A stretch of 64,000 bases of DNA from Blastobasis lacticolella. Lineage: Eukaryota; Arthropoda; Insecta; Lepidoptera; Blastobasidae. Position 1 is the stretch's first letter. The number at the start of each line of letters is the position of its first letter. Location: contig LR990049.1 of assembly GCA_905147135.1 (NCBI GenBank), positions 16,509,428 through 16,573,427 on the forward strand. The letters run 5' to 3'. The notes under the pieces are model-generated. The model ran no database searches. It worked only from the letters and a program-made list of their open reading frames with translations, and was not told the origin of the DNA. This document shows positions 25,400-35,918 of this stretch, piece by piece. The position numbers and the translations under genes were made by a program.

Positions 25400-25454
25400 C
25401 TCGTCTGTTAAAGGGACGAACCCGGACAGCTACTTTTATCTTATCCGAGGCCAT
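25400..25454 (-). CDS. Kinesin-3 heavy chain, first coding exon (Khc-73/KIF13-like)
   Basis: Read on the minus strand, ATG at 25454 opens MASDKIKVAVRVRPFNRR, followed by one base of the next codon and a good donor (G|GTAAGC at 25399-25394). The KVAVRVRPFNRR strand is the conserved beta1 region at the start of kinesin motor domains. The leading ASDKI and the NRR|(E) junction fit the kinesin-3 Khc-73/KIF13 subgroup better than unc-104/KIF1 or Klp98A/KIF16B, but 18 residues cannot settle this. The family are plus-end-directed microtubule motors that carry vesicles and polarity factors. The start is chosen because an A-rich context (GTGAAA) precedes it and no upstream Met is in frame nearby. Switch, P-loop and FHA/CAP-Gly regions must lie on other exons, none seen in 1-25399. 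It faces away from PI31. Confidence 0.75.
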
Positions 25455-27305
25455 TTTCACACTCAAATTACACAAATATCAATAAAACACAACACTTTGC
25501 ACATAAAAGTTTAATAAATTATTGCACATATTCACCCATATTCAAGAACAACAAAATTCATTATTTTACGTTTTGATCACGACGTTCCCAAATTGACACT
25601 GCCCGCCATGTTGTTTTTCTGACCGACCGACTGACGATAGGGATGTTCCAAGCCTTCAGTAACTCGTTATAACTGTTACAATGCGACAAAAAAGTTGGTT
25701 CGCATCGTAGTGACACAAATTCACATTTCTTAAAGAACCGACCGCCTAACTCGAATTGAACGTGATCGTCAATATACGGACAGTTACGTCACATGCCCTT
25801 TATTAATTTGGATAGTTTATTTACAAGGGGCCTTAAGTAATACTTGAATTGTGACGTCACAAAGAGCGACTGCCAACTCTCTATCGGTTACGAATGAACT
25901 AAATAAATATATTTTGATTATGAAATTAATTATTAATTTTATTTTTGAAATTGCATGAAATGCTAGAGATAAACTTTTACTTGATATAATAGAATATTTT
26001 CAGATGTTTTTTCTATTATTTTGAGTGCATCATATGAACTCTGCAATGTTTAATTAATAAAAACGAGATTAAATAAAATTTTAAAAGTTGTTCAAATAAA
26101 AAATTAAATTATGTTTGTAGAATGGATACAAAATCTACTCCTATGAAGTTGATTATAATAAACTTTATGTTGTGTAAAATCGTACACTTCAGACAACTCT
26201 ATCGGGATAGAGTAGCTATAGCTCTATCAGAATAGACGACGTGTGACATCACACTATCAGCAGCCCGACCGCCGAATTAGGATCGAACGCCGCCATGTCA
26301 TCAGGCACCTCAGGCTCTGCGTTGCTGCTGCTGGTCCTTATTTCTATGTAATAACGGATCGTTACTACACTCCCCAACTTCATTTTTCATTCAATGAGGA
26401 GTTTTCCAATAGGTATCTAAAGCATTCCTAACCACTCACTAGATGGCGCCCCGACAATTTTGGTAATTAATATTCGCTTCAAATAGGTTCTTAGCAAACA
26501 CGATATAAACACTGGGTACGTTGTATTGGATAATATTGTATTTGTCAATAGTTTTCAACCATTTTAGAGGTTGTAATAATAATGGAACAAAGTGCCAACT
26601 TCTATAAATATTTATTTTTACCTATCTTTCAACCTTTAACAGTTATGTTTATATTAATAAACATTTTATTTTTAAGTTACGTATTAATCGGCTGCATGAA
26701 ATCACTGCCACCATCATAACGATTAAAAAAAGATTACCAAAATTGTAGGAGCGCCATCTATTGATGCTTTTTGAAACCAACTATCAATACCTACTGGAAA
26801 ACTCCTCATTCATTTCGATTATTCTGACTGATATTGAGTTCGGCGGCGGTACGAATTCTGAGGCGTCACTCCACAGGATGGGATCAAGAAGGCGGCGTTC
26901 AATTGGAGATGGGCGGTACCCAGGCGTGACAGTTGAAAAAATTCTTCAAGGATCATATTGATCGCGAGAAAGTTTGTGTTGTGGAGCTACCGAAACGTCC
27001 AACGCCTTGCCGTACTAAGTTCTTGTGTAGGTCTACATGCTGGCTCATCGTTAAACAACGATGCATGAACGAACGCATTCGGACTGCGTTTACTGAACCT
27101 TTCTTGAACGCAGCCTGGAGCTGTCATTGGCTGACATTTGATTTTTGACAAATGACAGGACAAATTTTGCCGACTTGTCGAGGAATTTTTGTTGTTTCTC
27201 CAAATAATTACCTTCCTATTGTTTGTTATTTACTGTAATCACAAAATAAACAAATTCTTACTTCATCAGGTTTAATTCAGCATAAAAAAATACTTCAGTG
27301 CTAAA
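25455..27305. promoter_or_regulatory. Shared 5' interval of the divergent kinesin/PI31 pair
   Basis: About 1.85 kb separate the two start codons, so both promoters must lie here or in distal 5' exons. A perfect TGACGTCA (CRE-type) palindrome is at 25852-25859. No convincing TATA box is seen at the expected distance from either start. An imperfect inverted repeat occupies the middle (26384-26468 against 26739-26815). The small ORFs at 26243, 26761 and 26933 overlap these repeats and are not supported as genes. Confidence 0.5.
26384..26815. repeat. Imperfect inverted repeat, probably an old foldback element
   Basis: The left arm AATGAGGAGTTTTCCAATAG..AGATGGCGCC..ACAATTTTGGTAAT is mirrored on the right as ATTACCAAAATTGTAGGAGC..CTACTGGAAAACTCCTCATT. 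Weaker similarity (GAACGCCGCC at about 26285 and its complement at about 26890) suggests the arms once extended outward to about 26240-26915. About 270 bp of AT-rich DNA separate the conserved arm parts. Confidence 0.6.
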
Positions 27306-30300
27306 ATGACGGCTGATCCTATGTTTGGATGGGATTTGACTTTCAAGACGGTCGAGAAAGATATAAAACGAAAGTCTGATGTTCTCATTGCTTTTATTCA
27401 TTGGAATATGTCGAAGAGAGGTTTTCGCAGTATTGGGATTGGAGATGAGGTAAATCTTACAGTATTTAATATTTCAAACGTACTGTTTACTTATAGGCTA
27501 CTTATTGACTCCCATGCCCTGCCTACGCAATTGCTTATTTTGTTGTTATGGTAATCAACTTTATTGCGGTTGTCAGCGGCAGTGCGGATTAACATCCATT
27601 ATTTATGAAATAGCTTTTTTTATATATCGGCTCTTTCTCCTAATTTGGTCTAATTCTTGACATCTAAATATTAATACTAGTCAGTGTATGTATATGAGAG
27701 GAATCCCTCTTTTTAAGAAAAATACTAATAATTCTACAGAGAACACTGACTGGAGATGAAGATAAAAGTGAGTTGTTACCCACTGGTTGGAATGACAAAG
27801 AAAATTACACAATGAGATATGTGCTTGATGGAAAACTATACATATTGCACGGACTGAGTACTGACGGAAATCTCATTATTAATCTCATGGTAAGAATTTT
27901 TTACATATTGGTGTATGGTAAAAATAAAAGCTGTTATAAATTTAGTCATTATGTTTTACATTACATTACTGTACTTAAAATAATTACAATAGTTACATAC
28001 AAATCACTAATAAGCTAGGTACTTCCCCTACTAAAAATAAGGTAACATTGACATGAATAACATGACAATGCATAATTATCAAATGAACTCCAAAAAATTG
28101 TCACAGACTTTATAGTATTTTTCATAGACCAAACAATCAAAGAGGTCTAACTTTGTATGATATGTAAACAAAAAAAACTCAAATGGCGTAAACACAAATT
28201 ATGAAGATAATGTGTATCAATTATTAAGATATATCTATCTACAAAAGAAATTCAATATTAATTTTAGTTTTTAATATATAGTATTTTTTTATGTAAGTAC
28301 ATGTAATAATGAAGACTGAAATTTATTGATAATCAAATGGTTTTCAGAGGTCGGAAGATTTAGCAGTGTCAAACATTGCTTTGAAAGTAGATGACACTGT
28401 GAAGGAGACAAAAGGCTCCATAGATCGTATGCTACCTTCACACAGGGAACTCATGTTCAACATAAGACGAGACCTCATGGATACACTCACTGAAAAACCG
28501 ACTTGTACAGTGGAAACTCAGACATTGAGACGTAAGTTTATGATTCATATTTTATGACCTGTTAGATTACTAATCTGGTGTAATGTTATATTTGGTTGGT
28601 GGTCAATAATATGACCAGGTACCAGGATAAGTCAAGAGTGAACAGGTATCTTATAGGTATATTATATCACACTATTCCCATCAGGTGAGAGGTCAAGCCT
28701 ATAGTCAATAAAAAAAAGAGTAGCATCGATTTGCAATTTGGGTTTAGAGTGCTCTTGACCCAATCATTCTTCAAAATATCTTCAAATTGGGCTATAATAT
28801 TCTGGACAATGCAACAGTACAATACAACTACAGGATGGAGGCTCACCAAAATTTTTTTAACAACTGATGAATGGAAAAGGGTGAACGAAATACCAGAAAT
28901 TAGGAAAAATACCTTTTATGTCACAGTAGGGAGTGACAATTTTCCATCAGGTGGTGTTGTTGCCTGTTAGTGCACTGAATGCACAGAAGTATAATTAAAT
29001 TTCTGTGTCTCAATGTTATTTAAAGAAAGAGATGTGTGTGTCTACTGATCGTAGGTTGCCTTTTTGTTCTCTCAATCAATTGCATAGTCACCCAATAGCA
29101 TTCATACGTCTAAAAGAAAATCCAAGATATTAGTAATTTGTTCTCTTTTTCAGATGATTCAGGCAACAGGAGGTCACAAGATGATCCTCTGAGGGTTCCA
29201 CCGAGGCCTCTGCCGGGGGTGCACCCTGATACCCCAGACCTGTGGTACCAATAGCATACATACGAATACCATAAAATGAAAACTAATAAATAGGTTTTTT
29301 AAATTAAAAATCTTATTGATCATTTGTAGTGCTAGCAGTTGTAGTAATTTTCTATGTAATTGTTGTAGTATTTTATGATATTGTTATTGCATATCATTAT
29401 TGTTATTTATAATTTTGTTCATTTGGGTCTATAGAATGTGAGTTCGAAATGGGTATGCCTGGGCTTTATTAAGTCTTTGCAATAAATTTTTTTTATAATT
29501 TATCATGCTATAGACTCAAAATGTGAATTCAAAGTAGGTACTGTGATACTCCTTAGTTTTTGCAGTCCTTTTTTATTTATGTGATATTAGTTACCGAATT
29601 AAGCATAAGCTGGACGAATTTACACCAGCATAGTCAAAATCATAATCTTGGTCTTAATGTCCCAGTTGTGCTCTCGCGCGCGAGGGCCCGGGGTCGTCCG
29701 CCTTGACCATGATCTAGAATTTGGCAGATCTGGTAATTACAGTGAAGCGACTGGCATCTGACCTCAGTGACCCTGCTACCCTAACCGCTCGACCACCGAG
29801 CCTCTACCATAGTATGGGCCATAAATAGCAGCTACATTTTTGTTCTTTTTTTTTCTAGGGAGCTCCCGCCGGCGAGTATGCCCAATGTCGGCAGATCAGA
29901 TTTGGACCCCTTCGCGCCAGGCGGCGGCGGAATGCTCTTTAACCCGTTCAATGGACCCCGCAGGGACGTTGAGAACCCAGGGCTCGGCATTCCGGGCGGA
30001 CTTCCTAGGTTTGTTGATTAGTACCTAATGAGGGTTCGCATCATTTTATAATCCATCAAATGAAGACTCCTGAGAGGGGAGGTTCGTTATCAAAATGCCG
30101 TGCTATTGGACAGAAACGTCTGCTGTATAATGAAGGATCGATTCTAGAGTATGACTGAGCTATATTTTTACATCAGAACTTAACTCGTAGATTGTGAGGG
30201 CATTATTGGTTAACTAACCGTCCCAAGTTGTGCATGGGAAGACCAACGTTTTGTGACTCTCGTTAACCTCTGTCTTCGCTTCAAGGTGGAATTTTTGTAC

Positions 30301-33300
30301 TCGATGACGTAGGATAACTTACGATGCCCTTGTAGTCTTTCACGTATCATAGCAACATATGTTGAAATTTGAAATCAAGAACACCCATCCCTGCTGTGGT
30401 GTTGAATCATCATCATCATCGTCTTAGCGCTTATCCCGGCCTCTGCCAGGGTCCGCTTTTATATTCATTCTTCTCCACTTCGCCCGGTCTTCGGCATTCT
30501 CACGTCGTAAACCGTTGGCTCTCGCATTCGACTCAGCGAAGTCAATCCATCGCTCCTTGGGTCGCCCACGGGGCCTAACCCACCTTCACCCAGGGTCCTA
30601 TTGACCTCACGGTCATACGGACCGCGTCAGACCTAATCACAGGTGATGCGCACGCTTACTTACGCCCACGGGGCCTTTTTCCTGACGCCGACAGGTTCAG
30701 GCACCTATTTCCTACGTATCCCTGAGGCTTACGCAACACGTGACCAAACCAGCACAGATGAGCCTCCTCGATCATATCTGCGATATCCCTTACGCCAAGG
30801 CTGCCGCCGCCGCGGCAGCATTTTCATGTCGTTGGCGTGGTGTTCGCGAAAGTGTTTCGTCAGCGCTGGCCATGTCTCACAGCCATAGAGCATCACCGGT
30901 CTAATTATACTCTTGTTATATAAGCTCTTTGAGCTTTACAGGGATTTTAGAGTCACACTGCCGTGAGTTCCCGCCATTTGGCCCAAGCTGCAGAGATTCG
31001 GGACTTGACATACGGGCCGATACCGCCGGACTCGTGGATCACGGATCTAAAGTATTTGGATTTATCTGTGCTATTGACAGCTTCGTTACCTACAAGGATT
31101 GGGTCGGGATCTGCGCTGCAGCTGGCCATATACTCCGTATTGGCGTCATTCAACTTCAAACCACCGTTTTCTAGCACATCCTTCCACGCGTTTACTCTGG
31201 TATCAAGATCCTACCTAAGCTTGCTCAGCAGTACTATGTCGTCAGTGTACTTTATAAGACAAGGAGGCATGTCCTGAATTTCCGCTGAGAGGGCATCGAG
31301 CACAATTCAAAACAAGTAAGGGCTCAGCACTGAACTGAAGGGATTAGTATGGCCTACGATGGTTTTGACGACGGCTTCAGTATTGGTATACGTATCCTGT
31401 GTAATACAAATGGATGCTTCGGGCACATACTTTGATCTCAGAGCCCACCAGATTATCTCCCGAGGGACACTGTCGAAAGCCCTCTACAGGTCGAGAAATG
31501 CGTAATGCATCGGTTGATTCTTACTGCCGTAAGACTCCTGGAGGACACTGAGGGCAAGGATTGGATCCATGGTGCTGCAGCCCGGCTTGAAGCCGTATTG
31601 GCATTCCGACAAGGAGTATTCCTGGCGAAGTCTCTGGTCCATAATACGTTCGAGTAGCTTCATTGTGTGGCTCATGAGTTTAATACCTCGATAGTTGCCG
31701 CACTCCTGTACACTGCCCTTTCCTTTATAGATTGGCGTAATAATGTTTGCGCGCCACGCGTCAGGTATAAGCCCCGTGGCTACGATCCTATTGAATAGTT
31801 CAGTGTAGCGTACGCCTCAGGTCCCCATTGTTTTCCAAGTTTCTATGGGTATTCCGTCATGGCCAATAGCTTTCCCGGTCTTCATATGGGCCAGAGACCT
31901 CTCCACCTCGTCAGGGGTAATCGGGCTTATCAAGCCAAGGTTTGCAGGAAGCTGTGGTGGCGGCACGTGGTTGTTGGCCTCGTTAGACAGTTCCTTGAAA
32001 TGGCAGCACCAACGGTCTTTAATAGAGTTTTCACTTGTGAGCAACACGCCGTCTAAAACATATATGGCAACACACTTTGTCACATCTAAACTGGCTCGAC
32101 TCCGCGACTTTGCCAGCTTGTAGACGAGCTTCTGCCCCTCCACAGAATCCAGCGCGGCGTAGAGTGGCGCCAGCTGGGCCGACCGCGCTTTTACCACCAT
32201 CGTTCTAGCTCGCCGCTTTGCCCCGTAGTACAGCTCCTTATCCAAAGGTGAGTTACTGTGCTGCCATTTCTTGAAACATGCCTTTTTGTCCCTAACTGCT
32301 TCCTGAACCACACTATTCCACCATCCCGTGTTCTTGTCAATTCTTCGGCCGCCTTTCGACGTACCGAGTAGTGCTCGTCCCAGTTTTAGGATGGACTTTT
32401 GCAAATGACCCCAGAGCCCATTGGTTGTTTCACCCTTCGTGCTCCAATCGAGACGTTCGGCTGCCTCCATGAACTGCTTGCTTCTTAGATTCCTGGTCCT
32501 TGCTTTTTAGAGTCCACCAGAGTAGACGGTTTGCAACGTTCTGTAATAAGCCGTCTACTACTTACTCGGACATCCAGACATCGTTTTATGTTCTCTTCTC
32601 TTCTTTTTTTTTGTTGCAGCGCCTTGTAATTTTTGTTAATTGCTCTCTTGTAGACTAGTTGATAAAACTACGTAGCCTTAAGTCCGCCATTGTACTGTAA
32701 TGTGCATGAAGTTTTAAATAAATAAAACATCCATAACAAGGACTCGGTGCTGTGCAGTGAGGCATTCCCCCTGGATGATTTTACACTGGGATACATGGCC
32801 AATGTCACGTTTTCGGAGCAGCAGATAATCGATCTGTGATTGGTGCGGACCACTTTTATAGGTAATGAGGTGTTCGGGTCTCATCTGGAAGAAGACCTAA
32901 GGCTTAAACCACGGCTAAGTCAGCGGCCAGTGAGGTTTGGAGAATTATTTCTCCGGGAAACGGGAAATAAATAAAAAAACCATAATAAACAAGTGTTTAA
33001 CGCTTCTTACTATACATTTTCGATTACACACACCAGAGGTCTCTCTTGTGTGAGTTTAGTCAAGTCCCGAATCTCCACAGCGGGAACTCACGGCAGTCAT
33101 GTGATCCTAAAATCTCTGTCAAGCTCAAAGGGCTTATATATAAGAGTATAATTAGGCCTGTGATGGTCGCTGGCGACACATGGCCAGCGCTGACGTAACA
33201 CGTCCGCGAACTCCACGCCAACGAAATGAAAATGCGGCGGTAAATGTGTACGTAACGAGTACATCCGTGGTGTGAGGAGGATATCGCAGATAAGATCGAG

Positions 33301-34619
33301 GAGGCTCGCCTGCGCTGGTTTGGTCACGTGTTGCGTAAGTCCCAGGGATACGTGGGAAATATGTGCGTGAACCTGTCGGTATCCGAAACGGGGCCCCGTG
33401 GACGGCCCAAGAAACGATGGATTGACATAGCTGAGTCGGATGCGAGAGCCAACGGCTTACGACGCGAGGATGCCGAAGACCAGGCGAAGTGTAGAAGAAT
33501 GAGTAGGAAAGCTGGCATTGGCCGGGATAAGTGCTTAGACAATGATGATAATGCTCATTTAGAAAAGCTGTAATGCTGTAACTATAGCTCATAACAACTC
33601 CAAATACCTACAAAAAACAAGAACTGTACGTCAGGATGGCGGGTCAAATTACACGATTTTGATGAACTATATATTCTAAAAAAGCGATACTTCACACCAG
33701 AGCAGCGCCTGTTGCTGTGTAAGGCAGAGGTGCGGCCACATATGGAATATTGTTTCCATCTTTAGGCCGGCGAAACTGCCGACCTGCTTAATCCTCCACA
33801 AATCATCGGGTTTGGCGGCTTGCCCGGGGGCGTAGATCTGTCACAAGGGTCGGTGTTGGGCAGTGTTAATGGATGATATTCTAAACAATTGTATAAGTAG
33901 AGCTCGTCTAAGCTGAAATGACGCGCCCCACTATCGCATTAACGCACACGAGCAAATTTAAAATATGGACGCAATACATATACAAATGCCGTTGTAATTG
34001 GTCATTCAGTTGCCGGTGAGACTCAAACGTAGGAGCACGCGTCGTTCGATTGGAGCAGTCGATGCTCCCACACAGATGTCGTTATTAATATTTGCACTCA
34101 CTCATCGAAATCAATTAATTAAGTAGTGGGGCGCGTCATTTCAGCTTAGACAAGCTCTACAGTCAAGCCAAGCAATTTAGTAGTTTATCAGATCTTACAA
34201 ATCTTCCCGAGTAATAAAGTAGCTCTTTCTATCTGCTAGAAGCGCTATACGTGAACAATTACTAATGATGATAGGGTAGTAAGAATACTAAACTATCCAG
34301 ATCCAAGAAGAACGAGAAAATTCACTCATAAGCACCAGGCGCCCTAAATTTTGAAACCGTTCAAATTTTGTTCCCGTGCGAATTAGCTACCTATGTCTTT
34401 CACACTCGTGTTATGTTGCAAATAAAATTCTAACTATTCAAAAACGTGGTCCCTGGCTAATCTAATTAGCAAACTGATTTCCACAGAGGCGCAGTCCCGC
34501 CTGGCGCCAGGTTCGACCCGTTCGGCCCGCCACCCGGGCCCCGGCCTGGGCGGAGGCCGGGCGCGCCCGACGCCGACCACCTCCCACCGCCAGGATTCGA
34601 CGGAAACATGTTCATGTAG
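27306..34619 (+). CDS. PSMF1: Proteasome inhibitor PI31 subunit (six coding exons)
   Basis: Exons: 27306-27449, 27740-27889, 28348-28531, 29154-29244, 29859-30008 and 34487-34619; 852 nt including the stop, 283 residues, close to the family's usual ~270. Frames join cleanly (phases 0, 0, 1, 2, 2). Residues 1-150 form the FP-type N-terminal domain, with FGWDLTF near the start, DVLIAFIHWNM, LLPTGWNDKENYTMRY and DGKLYILHGL. A charged linker ends in DDPLRVPPRPLPG. The C-terminal half is Pro/Gly-rich with two DPF motifs (GRSDLDPFAPGGGG and ARFDPFGPPPGP), as in PI31, which binds the 20S proteasome through this disordered tail. PI31 regulates proteasome activity and transport in the cytosol and nucleus. 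Donors after exon 4 (GTACCA) and exon 5 (GTTTGT) are weak, and read-through of either reaches a stop within a few codons. The last intron is 4.5 kb and full of transposon debris, but all exons are open. Confidence 0.92.
28621..28718 (+). repeat. LINE 3' tail in PI31 intron 3
   Basis: AAGTCAAGAGTGAACAGGTA, then CCATCAGGTGAGAGGTCAAG, then an A-run at 28709-28716 resembles the 3' end of lepidopteran jockey-like LINEs. It is the sense-oriented counterpart of the reversed copy at 10691-11060. It should be spliced out with the intron. Confidence 0.55.
29640..29809 (-). repeat. tRNA-derived SINE-like sequence
   Basis: Reading the minus strand from 29809 gives GAGGCTCGGTGGTCGAGCGG (box A-like TGGTCGAGCGG at 29795-29785), then TTAGGGTAGC, resembling the head of a tRNA. 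A convincing box B (GGTTCGANTCC) is not intact; the nearest match is GACGACCCCGGG near 29697-29686. It sits in PI31 intron 4 in antisense. No tRNA cloverleaf closes, so it is not called a tRNA gene. Confidence 0.45.
30408..32885 (-). pseudogene. RTE-like LINE (family A), 5'-truncated and broken
   Basis: The coding strand is minus. At 32885-32735 is the end of an APE-type endonuclease (HLITYKSGPHQSQIDYLLLR then QHRVLVMDV). An open stretch of 217 codons at 32470-31817 ends with KTGKAIGHDGIPIETWK, the start of the RT domain. The next RT block at 31675-31484 has ERIMDQRLRQEYSLSECQYG and MHYAFLDL. The thumb region at 31177-30953 has GLKLNDANTEYM and AAWAKWRELT. The C-terminal region runs to 30420 and the element ends in reversed GAT repeats at 30411. 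Stops and frameshifts split it into pieces, so it is dead. It lies antisense in the last intron of PI31. Shorter copies of the same family are at 14775, 16876 and 33058. Confidence 0.85.
30563..30676. repeat. 100-bp insertion flanked by 14-bp direct repeats inside the LINE
   Basis: CGCCCACGGGGCCT occurs at 30563-30576 and again at 30663-30676, exactly 100 bp apart. The homologous LINE copy at 33393-33410 has this site only once and lacks the intervening 86 bp. The insert is GC-balanced, has no ORF and no inverted ends. Confidence 0.7.
33058..33553 (+). pseudogene. 3' fragment of RTE-like LINE (family A), plus
   Basis: Colinear with the reverse of 30420-30960. It includes GGGAACTCACGGCAGTCATG, TAGGCCTGTGATGGTCGCTG, then an open part (33300-33560) encoding RPKKRWIDIAESDARANGL and ending in a degenerate GATGAT tail near 33545. 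Frameshifts separate the first and second halves. It lies sense within the last PI31 intron, in inverted orientation to the larger copy 0.2 kb to its left. Confidence 0.8.
33682..33780 (+). pseudogene. Jockey/R1-type reverse transcriptase fragment
   Basis: One frame reads KRYFTPEQRLLLCKAEVRPH then MEYCFHL before a stop. The pattern YFTPEQRLLLYKA..RPHMEY is typical of the thumb/C-terminal RT region of insect jockey and R1 clade LINEs. Downstream frames break at once, so only about 30 codons are recognisable. It lies in the last PI31 intron. Confidence 0.65.
33898..34159. mobile_element. TA-flanked MITE in PI31 intron 5, 262 bp
   Basis: The left end TAGAGCTCGTCTAAGCTGAA and the right end (reverse complement) TAGAGCTTGTCTAAGCTGAA are near-perfect inverted repeats extending about 35 bp through ATGACGCGCCCCACT. 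TA bounds both sides. The interior has no transposase. It lies about 330 bp upstream of the last PI31 exon. Confidence 0.8.
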
Positions 34620-34851
34620 ACTACAAACAGTGCTAAATAATGTTAAGTCATATTATATACCTAGAGAAGGGGTGAAAAGGCTTGAGGATGCTCATTTCTA
34701 CAAACGTATCTTTCTAATGTATGTAACTACTAACGATCGGTGCATTTGGCAAGAACCAGTAATAGATCGTACAAATAATGTGAAAATGTAACAATCTTTT
34801 CAATTCAACGGAGGTATAGAACCAAGTGCTGTATTGGGAATTCTTTACACC

Positions 34852-34857
34852 AATAAA
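34852..34857 (+). terminator. Polyadenylation signal of PI31
   Basis: AATAAA lies 233 bases after the PI31 stop codon at 34617-34619. It is followed by a T/G-rich stretch (TTGTTTTGTTAAAATTTATT), as expected for a cleavage site region. No other AATAAA lies between the stop and this site. Confidence 0.7.
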
Positions 34858-35073
34858 CTTGTTTTGTTAAAATTTATTTTTGTTATTGCTTGCTAAGTAG
34901 CCTATATTCCCCGATTCCCTTCTTTTACTCCGGCGGGCTAAGCCCATTTATGTTCAGGATGTTTGTACTGACTGTCAGCCAGCACCTGAGACTCATGATA
35001 CTACGCCGATGATATCACGCTGACGGTGCGACTAGTCGTATCTTGTGAACAAATGAATGTAGTCACGGTTTGG

Positions 35074-35170
35074 AATTTTTATGTTATACGTACGACAGAC
35101 AAACAGGTAAGCGGGTCACTTGTTAAAAGTGATCACCAACACCTATGGACAACATTGCCCGCTCCCCAAC
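35074..35170 (-). repeat. LINE 3' tail, reversed
   Basis: A short T-run leads to GTTATACGTACGACAGACAA, ACAGGTAAGCGGGTCACTTG, AAGTGATCACC and CACCTATGGACAACATTGCC. This is the reverse complement of the tail type at 11086-11199 (GGCAACGC..GGTGACCACTT..CAGGTGG). It is 5'-truncated. Confidence 0.6.
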
Positions 35171-35369
35171 ATGTTATACTCAAATATTCAAACCAAAGGT
35201 GAAGGCGATAAACAGCAAACTTATGTTTAGCGATCCCTCCTTCCCCACCACACTGGGCGACAGCAGGAATACATAAAAGTAGAAACAAATTATATGAGCT
35301 CTATGCAAAACAGGCTAATATAATAGCGTAGAATTTGCTGACTATGTTAAGTATTAGGCGAAGTTATTT

Positions 35370-35650
35370 AAACGCGTTTGTACGTTGCACAAACTAAATA
35401 ATAGCAAAGATGTAGTAAAATCCACATGGCAGATAATAAATAATGAAACTGGAAAAGTCAAAACTCGATTGATGATACAAAATACAATTTTAAAATAAAT
35501 GATAATGTTGTTACCAAAACCTCGGAAGTTCCGGAGGCTTTCAATGTTTTTTTACAGACATTCCAGTGTCGGCTACAAAATCATTAAATGCGTCTCCTGC
35601 TCTCGCTGAATCCTTGCTAGAACAGAATGTACCCGAGAGTGTCATCGATT
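35370..35650 (+). pseudogene. Jockey-type LINE fragment, upstream piece
   Basis: One frame reads SKDVVKSTWQIINNETGKVK followed by frameshifted sequence with residual coding similarity, then PRKFRRLSMFF-like codons. The pattern K(S/T)TW.I(I/V)N.ETGK occurs just before the RT domain in insect jockey LINEs. A second piece of the same LINE type, further along the protein, is at 36832-37155, and two other elements lie between them. Confidence 0.6.
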
Positions 35651-35661
35651 TATTCGACCAT

Positions 35662-35912
35662 TAGCCGTATTCACAATGGCTCGGAAATCGGATTTGGATA
35701 CGGAATCGACAAAGGACCCTGCAAAAGTTCTTAGGAAAATGTGGTTTCAGTTAATTTTGATGAAATTTTCATATGTTATAGAGAGTAGAGTTTCCGTGGA
35801 ATCTATCGGGATTCTGAATAACAGTTTTCGAATCGATCGACATGGATTAGCCACTCACGATTTTCGTGTCGAATGGTTCGGAAACGGTTTCGAATCGTTG
35901 TGAATACGGCTA
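35662..35912. mobile_element. TA-flanked MITE, 251 bp
   Basis: The ends are TAGCCGTATTCACAA and its complement TTGTGAATACGGCTA, perfect over 15 bp, and weaker inverted similarity (CGATTC/GAATCG-rich blocks) continues inward. TA at both ends fits a mariner-type duplication. The 75-codon plus ORF inside is not a gene. It ends six bases before the Harbinger-like element at 35919. Confidence 0.75.
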
Positions 35913-35918
35913 CAGTTA

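Noticed and set aside
29245..29253. Stop in PI31 exon 4 as the true end of the gene
   Set aside because: The downstream exons keep the frame and encode the conserved Pro/Gly-rich DPF tail of PI31, so splicing at the weak GTACCA donor is the better model.
30369..31277. Plus-strand ORFs across the PI31 intron
   Set aside because: They are antisense shadows of the family A LINE, whose real coding strand is minus.
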